Shown: in pieces, positions 55,561-64,000 of the stretch | Layout of the letters: every line of letters starts with the position of its first letter | Numbering within the stretch: position 1 is the stretch's first letter | NCBI GenBank assembly: GCA_040437565.1 | Contig: JBDOQK010000001.1 | Coordinates: forward strand, 806,001-870,000 | Direction of reading: 5' to 3' | Source: Albugo candida | Taxonomy: Eukaryota > Oomycota > Peronosporomycetes > Albuginales | Length of the DNA: 64,000 nucleotides | Position numbers and translations under genes: made by a program | Notes under the pieces: model-generated | What the model was told of the DNA's origin: nothing | What the model saw: the letters and a program-made list of their open reading frames with translations, nothing else | Databases searched by the model: none

Positions 55561-57567
55561 TCATCATTCACGCATTATTTCGCTGAGCATGCGCTAAAAC
55601 TTGAAATGTCGTCGCAAGGAGCCACGTTGTACAGCTTAGGGAGAAAGAGACGTTTATCGTCTATCTAGCAGCATCTATTGAGCTGTGACACAAGTTTTTA
55701 TCTCTGTTTTGTCGACAATTCTTGAAAGACTACATGAAAACTTGAGTGCAATACGAATGCTTGATATACTGCTAGGAAAGACTCAGTGGTAATCTTAAAT
55801 GCTAATTCTAGCGAAATAAGCGCTCAGGACTACAGAGAAGTGGTTGATGTTTTCAACGTTATCTCCAAAAGACGGAAGTCAAATCGTTGATAAACTCTCA
55901 GTTTCAACAAAGAATAGAGGAGGTTTGTAGGGCGTATCAATATCAGATATTGCGCTGATTTATGATGGAGCAATTTCGCAATACAGACTCGAGATGTCGT
56001 CGCACATACTGAAATATTGGTCATCGGTGTTACTACATTTCTATCCAATATGCGAGCTGATGGACAAGAGAATATCCATACAAGCTTTCATGGTTGATAT
56101 ACTACAAATAGGTAGCTTGAACCAGGGGATGCACGGGACTATCTCATGTATTCAAAGAGAAAAGTGGATAGTTTCGATCGAAACCAGCAAAAAAGATGAT
56201 AATTCATAATTGGCCCCATTCACTGATTAGTGAGTAAGGACTTGAAGCACTAACTCAAACACACCATACGATCTTTGATACGGGTCAGCACTTTTTTTCC
56301 ATTTACGAGTTCGCTTAACTTGTGTATAGCGGTTGAGAGAAGCAGATCAGCAGATCTAATCATATTAAACTGAGGGAATTTTAACGGTTCCCTGAATTTA
56401 TTGGCTAATAATGGGCAGACTGAACATCTTATTCGCAGAGTCAATCATCGAATTTAGAAAAAACCGACAAAGCCATATTTTTGTAGGAGTGTGATGTACG
56501 GTACCCCGAGGAGCTCAAAATTGAGATGTAAGTAAGTTGTAGTCCTTCGACTTTTAGTCGAAATAATCACAAAAATAAGCCGCAACCTCTTTGACTCGCG
56601 ACCGATCTTGACATCATAGATCTAATTTTTATCGTTGAATAAAATAATGGCATCACTGTATACACTTGATGGTAGTGTCCGTTGACGACGTTTAAAAGCA
56701 ATACTAGTGCCGCAATCACTTAAATTATTATCCAACCAGAATCTCTCACTCGACACAATGTAATTTTTGCTATCCTGTTGTCGGATTAGATTTGAAGCTT
56801 GAAAACTTCTTTGCAATTCTTGGTTCTGCATATAGCCAGCTATCCATGCATTCGGAGTTTAGAGTGACCATACGATGACATCTCTTTCCGTCGCAACTGC
56901 GAACACAGTTCATGTCGAGAATGTAGCCGTGTAAGAAAAGGTGGCGTTCTTGTGCTGCGTAGTTTTNNNNNNNNNNNNNNNNNNNNNNNNNNNNNNNNNN
57001 NNNNNNNNNNNNNNNNNNNNNNNNNNNNNNNNNNNNNNNNNNNNNNNNNNNNNNNNNNNNNNNNNNCAGAATCTCTCACTCGACACAATGTAATTTTTGC
57101 TATCCTGTTGTCGGATTAGATTTGAAGCTTGAAAACTTCTTTGCAATTCTTGGTTCTGCATATAGCCAGCTATCCATGCATTCGGAGTTTAGAGTGACCA
57201 TACGATGACATCTCTTTCCGTCGCAACTGCGAACACAGTTCATGTCGAGAATGTAGCCGTGTAAGAAAAGGTGGCGTTCTTGTGCTGCGTAGTTTTGATT
57301 CTTTCATCTCATCAGCGTCATGCTGAGTAGTAACGCGCGATGATTAAAATCGAAATTTGATTCGTCACTTGTCACGAATCACTTTGCATTAATAGCCCTT
57401 ACGTATGCAGTATTACATATGAGACCGCTTTACTTTGGACNNNNNNNNNNNNNNNNNNNNNNNNNNNNNNNNNNNNNNNNNNNNNNNNNNNNNNNNNNNN
57501 NNNNNNNNNNNNNNNNNNNNNNNNNNNNNNNNNNNNNNNNTGGACTATTACTGAATGCTGAGACTCA
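55561..57567. other. Unassigned stretch upstream of the kinesin, two gaps
   Basis: No gene I can support. Small open frames (for example 55994-56209) lack motifs. Bases 56737-56966 are repeated exactly at 57067-57296 around a gap, and a further gap at 57441-57540 shares only five bases at its edges and ends 27 bases before the kinesin ATG, so the kinesin promoter is partly missing. Confidence 0.4.
56737..57296. repeat. 230-base perfect direct copies around a 100-N gap
   Basis: 56737-56966 equals 57067-57296; the same contig-overlap pattern as elsewhere in the window. Confidence 0.85.
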
Positions 57568-60500
57568 ATGGATGCTTCCACCGTGCGAAGTCTGACACCA
57601 CCTTGGAGATCATCTAAAGACGTATATGATTATGAGATGGATTCTGGGACTAATGAAGTAGCTTCTCAAGAAATAGGAAATGCGCGGAGCGGAATGAATG
57701 ACAGAAAATGCTTGACTCCATCTACATTGCAACACACAAATCCAGCGCAACGTGAGCGAGACAATGAGCGTCGCCTTGATTTGATGGACCTCTCAACAGA
57801 TCAAAAATCGCATTGTCGGGAACTTGGAAAATCGCTGAAAAGCAGGACTTCAGAGCTCAACGCGCGTACAGCCAATCACTTGGTTCACAAGGCGAACGGT
57901 GATTCAAAAGGTGACGCAAGTCAGGATTGGGAAGATGCTAGTCGCTCACCAATTATGGAGAATACCACGTACCCTCACGAAGATGCAGTCTATGCGCTTC
58001 GTAATATCGAAGTAGATGACGATACAGCTTGCATGGAAATCGCAGATGCAGAGCTTTTTCAGGCTGCTGTTATCGAACACGCTACAGTTCTGGGTATTGA
58101 TCCGGAAGTTGAATATGATTTGCTATGGGTCGCAAAGGAGTCTTTGATCGCGCCGCTTCCGGAAGGCTGGCATGCAGTGACATCTACTGATAGTGGAGAA
58201 CCTTACTACTATAGCGAGATCACCGGAGAAAGTCGCTGGGATCACCCTTGTGATGAGCAATTTCGTCAACTTTATCTTGATTTGAAGGATAGAAAAAGAT
58301 TGGATGCAACAGCTTCACACGAAGGGAGTCCTGAGCAACTTTATAATTCCGAACAAGATCATCGATATGATACCGATCTACAGGTGGATTCGGCGCGGAA
58401 GTTCCGGCAGCATAATGATTCAACCTGTGAATTGAGCACTTATTCATCGTTCGCATCGATCAAAAGGAATCAGAAGTCACTCGGGTGGTTTACTGATCAG
58501 ATTTCAAAAGATGAACAGAATACTTTAGAAGAGGTAGAAGAACAAAATGCAGCTCTACGGAATACTCTGGTAAGACATTCACGACGCATCATGGAATTCA
58601 ACCTTGCTGATGAGAGCATTCTTTCTGGATCAGGTCGCCTTGAATCGTACGCTCGAGATTCAGGAAAATGAACTCGCCATATCATCACAAGAGATCGTAA
58701 AGCAGAAGGAGCAAAATTTAAAACTAGAATCAAAAACGAAGAATTTCATGTTAGAGATAACTCACCTACAGAGTGAACTCAAGTCGATGCGTCATGGAAA
58801 TATAGCAACAGGAAGAGCTGATCTGACGGACTCGAACGATCCATACCCTACCGCTCATTCTAATGACTTGGACATTGTGCACTCGAAACACATAGCTGCT
58901 GAAATCGATTGTCTGAAAGGAGCCTTGATAATGCAGGAGAATGCACAGGAAGGAAGGTTGAGAAAAGCCGAAGATGAACGCAAAAGCCTGATTGAAGCTC
59001 ACTCAAAGACAACCGAGAAAATTCTCAATGACCAAAAGCTTCAAGAACAATCAGTGCAAGCTCATACGAGTGAATTGATCGAGCAGATAAAATTGCTTCA
59101 AACAAAAATCAAGCACATGGAGTTTGAAAAGCGAGATTTGGAAGAAATAAGGGCGCAAGATGAAGCGGCATCCAAAACATTGCGCCTAAGCCTCGAGGAA
59201 AGAGAAAAGGTTTCAAGGCTCGCTCACAATACACTCCAGTCTGAAGTTGGCGAAATGCGGTCCATCATCCAGACTCAGAAGGCAGACCTCATCGCTGCGA
59301 ATAATCAGATCACAAGTCTGTTACAACAGCGAGAGAAACATGATCTCCTTATTCGACAGGCTTACGACAGTGGTTTCGAGGAGGCCAAACGAACAAGCTC
59401 AGCTTTGGTTGAAGAATTCAAGATAGAAAAACAACGAGCGGCGGATCTTTACACTCAAGAGCTTCGAAATCGCAGAAAGCTACACAACCGATTAATGGAA
59501 TTGCAAGGCAACATTCGTGTCTTTTGTCGTGTTCGACCCATTTCGGCGATTGAAGTCAAGTCCGAAGAAGTGGCCCTCGCTGTTGCCTTCCGTGATCAGG
59601 ATCCACAGGCTTTAGAATTACATATCGGATCCGGTACAAGTAATGACGGTAGTACTGACGCGAATACTTCTGTATCCCCAGGGTATGTCCAGAAGCATGT
59701 ATTTGAATTTGATCATGTCTTCCAGCCAAACTCTAGTCAAGCTGATGTTTTCGAGCAAACACGAGATTTGATAGTTAGTGCTTTGGACGGATTCAATGTT
59801 TGCATATTTGCCTATGGCCAGACAGGTTCCGGTAAAACATACACAATGGAAGGCTGCGAAGATAATCAAGGCGTCAATTTTCGAGCTTTACAGGAGCTCT
59901 TCCGAATTCGCGGCGAACGACTAGCCACCGGGAATGTCGACTGTAGCATCAAGCTGAGCATACTCGAAGTCTACAATGAAACAATCATAGATCTTCTGGG
60001 TACTGGCTTGGATACAGGCAGAAGGGGTCTTGACATCCGTGTTGGAAAGCAAGGCATTCACGTCGAGAATTTAAAGGAAGTGGAAGTTTTTGGAGAAGCA
60101 GATATATTGGCAAGTATGAAATTGGGACACTCGCACCGAAGCGTAGGGTCTCATGATATCAACGAGCACTCGAGTAGGTCACATTTAGTTCTCTCAATAA
60201 AAATCGAGACGGTACTAAAGTCTGAGAATCGACGACTTCATTCGACACTCCATCTGATTGATCTTGCTGGATCGGAGCGTGTGAGTAAAACAGCAGCAAG
60301 CGGGCAGCGCTTGAAAGAAGCTCAAAATATCAATCGTTCGTTATCAGCTCTGGGAGACGTGATATCCGCATTGGGGTCAAATAGTAAACACGTTCCTTAT
60401 CGAAATTCCAAACTTACTTTTCTCCTTCAGGATTCCTTGAGTGGGAACTCAAAAGTTTTGATGTTTGTGAATGTGAGTCCGGTGCAATGGAATGCCTGGG

Positions 60501-60652
60501 AGTCTCTATGTTCTTTGAACTTTGCATCACGATGTCGGTCGATTGCTCTTGGGCATGCGAAAGCCAATAACACGCCTACCTGCGCGGTCGGTGGTTCATT
60601 GGGGGCACATAGCGTTAATAGTGGGAATCCTCATACGAGCTTTAGGTTATGA
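57568..60652 (+). CDS. Kinesin-14 (C-terminal motor) with an N-terminal WW domain
   Basis: Two exons, 57568-58569 and 58634-60652, joined by a 64-base intron, give about 1006 residues. The N-terminal 190 residues are polar. A WW domain at about 197-230 reads PLPEGWHAVT, PYYYSEITGESRWDHP. A long coiled coil follows (about 320-620). The neck ELQGNIRVFCRVRP, placed immediately before the motor, marks a minus-end-directed kinesin-14. The motor has GQTGSGKT (P-loop, about 729), NEHSSRSH (switch I) and LIDLAGSE (switch II), all intact. Such kinesins focus spindle poles or carry cargo towards minus ends; the WW domain suggests a proline-rich partner. Confidence 0.9.
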
Positions 60653-60740
60653 AATAGTTTTTAAAGAAAAGTACTTTTGAGCTTGAATCGATATCACATA
60701 ATAAAACAAAGCAAATCAATGCCTTCGAGAGCAAGATAGC

Positions 60741-61715
60741 TCATTCAGAAAGCGCTATCGCCACGGCTTCCGCATTGCCGTTGTGTGTTTGCAGAAGGCG
60801 GCAAACGTCATCGACGTTGGCTTCAGGTAGCACATTACGGATCAGGGCAATTTGTTGACGCCATCTTCTACGCAATTGGTTACGCGCCATGGCGTCCGGA
60901 GATAAATTTTGTGATTTCTCCTTAGTTCCTTCATCGTCAGATTCAGCATCTGTATCGGCATCAGAAGTGGCTTCATCACTCGCACTTGTAGCAGCTTGCG
61001 TACTTTGCGCTGATGTAGCGGCAACCTCGTCTTTTTCTTTTTTGATATCTAGTTGATCCGAGTTTTTCATGAGTTGATTGTCCTGCGTGTTTTGCTCATT
61101 GGTTTGGGAAGCGTTTTTTGTATTGAAGACGGGATACTTTTTCAAAATTGGATCGCCAAGCTTATCATTCCATTGATCAAAGGAGTCGGTCGAGTCCATA
61201 GAATCACGTGAACTGAATCGTGAACGCTGTTCACGAACATATTGATGCACGCGACTGATTCGACTACCGATCTCTTGTCTCGTTTTCTGCATCATACTTT
61301 TCGTAAGCGAGGCGGATGACACAAACGTCTCGCGTCCGACTTCAGCACAGCGCGATGTTGAAGAGAGTGTGATTTCTTTAGCGGTGATCGCTAGTTTTGA
61401 CATACTGCATGATAATTCTTCGAGATGATCTCTCAGCGTCAGTCGCGATACGATGAAGAGGCAAAAACCATCCTTCTGCATGTCCTCCGTCATTTCAGAT
61501 GCAACATGACACGCTTCAGTCAGTTCTGCATCATTGGAAATTGTGATCGCTTCCTGCTCATCATCTCTGTACAAAACCGCCCAAGATCGTGGTCGCTCGG
61601 GAAAAAGGTCTTCAATACGTTCTCTGAGCCAAGCGAATGACACTTCTTCGCATTTAGGCGGAGCAATGCGGTTCGAAATGTCATTATAACGAACAAGGAA
61701 ATGCATCGAGTTCAT
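60741..61715 (-). CDS. PB1 and UBA/CUE-like domain protein
   Basis: 324 residues, intronless, ATG at 61715. Residues 1-95 form a PB1-like ubiquitin fold: FLVRYNDISNRI, WLRERIEDLF, then VLYRDDEQEAITISNDAELTEAC, which carries the acidic OPCA motif. The middle is Ser/Thr/Glu-rich and disordered, with an acidic run. The C-terminal 45 residues (IALIRNVLPEANVDDVCRLLQTHNGNAEAVAIAL) form a UBA or CUE helix bundle. PB1 at one end and a ubiquitin-binding domain at the other is the arrangement of autophagy receptors p62/NBR1, but no ZZ finger or obvious LIR is seen. Convergent with the kinesin, 88 bases apart. Confidence 0.72.
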   Translation of the reverse strand: MNSMHFLVRYNDISNRIAPPKCEEVSFAWLRERIEDLFPERPRSWAVLYRDDEQEAITISNDAELTEACHVASEMTEDMQKDGFCLFIVSRLTLRDHLEELSCSMSKLAITAKEITLSSTSRCAEVGRETFVSSASLTKSMMQKTRQEIGSRISRVHQYVREQRSRFSSRDSMDSTDSFDQWNDKLGDPILKKYPVFNTKNASQTNEQNTQDNQLMKNSDQLDIKKEKDEVAATSAQSTQAATSASDEATSDADTDAESDDEGTKEKSQNLSPDAMARNQLRRRWRQQIALIRNVLPEANVDDVCRLLQTHNGNAEAVAIALSE

Positions 61716-62341
61716 AAATCACAAATTTATACTGCGTGACCAATAGATAGATAGTCGCAAATTGATAAATGATGAAATGTATTGCGTACGAGGTCGAAGG
61801 GGGTGTATTTGGAACACGAATCCCCTTCCCAGCCCCTCCATTTTCATGTCATCGTAACATGTGCATCCTTTTTTTCTAGGTCATATTCACTCTGTCAATT
61901 TATACATGTCACATTTTACTTCCAGTGATGTAGCTCTCTGGTTCTCAAGTACTCGTATAAACTAGTACTCATCGAGGGCAGAATTCATGGAATACAATTC
62001 CAGCTGGCTTACTGTTGCATCGTACCCGAGTACCCTCCTAGCACGTGCACATATGGTGCATTCTATGTCATTTGCGTTGGAAAAAATCGGCTGCTTTCTG
62101 TCGTCAGGCATGATTCTTTAAGCAAAAACTGTGTCTCCGGAGGATGTAAATAGCATAAATGCTCTCCATGAACACGCCTATAATAGTAGCACCTCGACTT
62201 TCTCATCTGTCGTAACAGAATCAGAAGTCTTATTACGCCTTTGAATAAATAGATTCACGCAGTCAGTTATACGTGTATTTATATATTTCTTCGATTTTTG
62301 GACGAATCTAGGTTGATAAAGGCTCGGGCGAGCACGGCACA
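61716..62341. other. Divergent intergenic region
   Basis: About 625 bases between the PB1-UBA and PH genes, which diverge. It probably holds both promoters. No RNA gene, repeat or further open frame is supported. Confidence 0.4.
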
Positions 62342-63608
62342 ATGGAAGGGTATTTGATTCGATTACCCTCTCAGCTGAATGTGAATAAGTTCTGGAGATA
62401 CGCGTCGCTTGATGTTGACGATATTATGAAATTTACAGGTGAATCCAAGAAGGATTTTTCAAAACCGCAGCTTCTTTATTACGTACTCGAGGAAGGGTAC
62501 TTACAAGCTTATACATCCCATCAAACAGCTCATCGTCGTGACAAAGAGTATCTTGTCGAAAATATCGTATTAACGGCTCACGATATCGAAGTCGAGAGAA
62601 TGGAGGATTGGAATGTTATTTATTTGCNNNNNNNNNNNNNNNNNNNNNNNNNNNNNNNNNNNNNNNNNNNNNNNNNNNNNNNNNNNNNNNNNNNNNNNNN
62701 NNNNNNNNNNNNNNNNNNNNNNNNNNNTACCCTCTCAGCTGAATGTGAATAAGTTCTGGAGATACGCGTCGCTTGATGTTGACGATATTATGAAATTTAC
62801 AGGTGAATCCAAGAAGGATTTTTCAAAACCGCAGCTTCTTTATTACGTACTCGAGGAAGGGTACTTACAAGCTTATACATCCCATCAAACAGCTCATCGT
62901 CGTGACAAAGAGTATCTTGTCGAAAATATCGTATTAACGGCTCACGATATCGAAGTCGAGAGAATGGAGGATTGGAATGTTATTTATTTGCGTACTTTAG
63001 CTACAACGTCGGGACTTGACACTAAAACCAACAAGACTGAAACAAAACCTGCTGTGATCGATGATGAAGAGATGGTGAGATGCTCAGGGCGGCTACAGCG
63101 TAACACACAGTGTAGCGTAGAAGACGATGCAAGCGATGTCGACGAAAATGATCATGGAAGTGATCCCATGTACTGCTTCTGTTTCCATTTGCCGTTTTCT
63201 CGAAAATCGTTGAATTCCTATCGTGTAAGTATACCTACTTCTCAGCCAGATGATTCGAAGCAGCTCTGGCTATACGCTGCCCAGCAGGATCTCATGAATA
63301 AGTGGGTTTTAAGAATACTCAATTGGAATCGTTACGTGTTCGATTTCCTGACAGTCGATCGTAAGGAAAGCACAAGCTTGGATGGATATCATGACGCTCA
63401 GATCCATTTACTGCATTCTCTTGTACAACAGGCGACCAAATATAACACTCGCCGCAAGTATAACCGGAGGTGGCCACGGAAAAGTGGGTTCATGGCAAGC
63501 GCAACCAGTTTTCTATCCTGTCGTGAACACCCTACAACAACGTTTTGCAATGTGACAGGGTCTACGGATTCCGAGTCAAATTTGAACGAGGATTCCAGCT
63601 CGTTATAA
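62342..63608 (+). CDS. PH-domain-like protein
   Basis: The ATG at 62342 begins MEGYLIRLPSQLNVNKFWRYASL, followed by LLYYVLEEGYLQAYTS and IVLTAHDIEVERMED, the strand pattern of a PH domain; the closing helix may be KQLWLYAAQQDLMNKWVLRILNWNRYV after a long acidic insert (DDEEM to DVDENDHGSDP). A 100-N gap (62628-62727) with 264-base identical flanks interrupts it; collapsing the repeat gives a continuous frame from 62342 to 63608, about 300 residues. Lipid binding and membrane recruitment are inferred from the fold. Both open frames that span N contain the spurious repeat. Confidence 0.6.
62364..62991. repeat. 264-base perfect direct copies around a gap in the PH gene
   Basis: 62364-62627 equals 62728-62991. 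Both copies encode the first part of the PH domain, so an uncorrected model would show a duplicated PH N-terminus. Confidence 0.9.
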
Positions 63609-64000
63609 TTTCTCCGACAGACCCAATTTACAGTCATAAATACTCGGATGTGTACTTCCTGCATGCAATCTTAGAAAAGTATGTATTCCAACAGATTACA
63701 AAAATGCCAAGGCACTCGGCTCCTGTATCAGCTTCTTCATTATGATATGATGAGAGAAAGCGCGGTGAGGACATGTCAAAATCGAACACGCGGTGCTCTT
63801 CAAGAATACTTGATTTTTTGGTAAATTTGGCTGAGCGTTCTCTACTATGGAAACGACAAGAAATTAGCCTTTATTTATGCTCTACTAGTAGCACATTTCA
63901 GCCTAAAAATCAGCGATAGCAATTTAGCGATTTTCGTTCACGATGTTTTGCCGGAATGTACCAAGCTGAAATTGCACCGTTGGTCAAGATATTGCAGAGC
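63609..64000. other. Window end, no gene supported
   Basis: A few short open frames without motif. This could be the 3' untranslated region of the PH gene or the start of a gene beyond the window. Confidence 0.3.

Noticed and set aside
62364-62991. Double PH domain
   Set aside because: The second copy is the same 264 bases after a gap, not a diverged domain.
1-64000. CRISPR arrays, rRNA genes, LTR or virus-like elements
   Set aside because: I looked for spaced identical repeats, rRNA-like conserved blocks, long terminal direct repeats and reverse-transcriptase or capsid motifs and saw none. tRNA genes were not excluded rigorously by eye.

Overview
The window looks like nuclear DNA of an oomycete (water mould). 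Two crinkler (CRN) type effectors and one elicitin-like secreted protein are families characteristic of this group. Genes are short and densely packed with alternating strands. Most introns are only about 47-72 bases and carry ordinary GT..AG ends. Two cilium/basal-body genes indicate a lineage that still makes zoospores. The compact layout and CRN N-termini recall Albugo (white rust), but the genus is an inference. I rebuilt exon structures by hand from splice signals and family alignment; exact ends are predictions.

1-13.8 kb is a compact housekeeping block: two convergent MscS-like channel genes, a purple acid phosphatase, the nucleoporin ALADIN, an elicitin-like surface protein, a 1145-residue coiled-coil protein, a p24/TMED cargo receptor, a tiny DASH/Dad2-like candidate, a DNAJC17-like splicing co-chaperone and the centriolar protein CEP20/FOPNL. 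13.8-24 kb carries CFAP299, a PX-RING E3 ligase, a mitochondrial carrier, ribosomal protein S29 (uS14) and a head-to-head pair of beta-carbonic anhydrases. 24-27.5 kb is an Exo84-like exocyst subunit with added PH and DEP domains. 27.5-36 kb is poorer: an unrecognised anchored protein, an unrecognised multi-exon gene, an NBR1-type FW-domain protein and the first CRN. 36-42.4 kb has a UBL-UBA protein, an alpha/beta hydrolase with a SAP-like tail, a Ser-rich protein and a gamma-glutamyltransferase.

42.4-57.5 kb is an accessory region: remnants of a glycosyltransferase, an ankyrin protein, a CorA-type Mg transporter and a nucleoredoxin, a Mutator-like DNA transposon with terminal inverted repeats, and a second, inverted CRN locus. 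57.6-64 kb returns to intact genes: a WW-domain kinesin-14, a PB1-UBA protein and a PH-domain protein.

The assembly needs caution. There are twelve runs of exactly 100 N. Eight of them separate perfect direct copies of 38 to 1391 bases, which is best read as unmerged contig ends. The apparent third carbonic anhydrase, the internal repeats of the gamma-glutamyltransferase and PH proteins, and the repeated 29.9-31.9 kb block are therefore probably artefacts.
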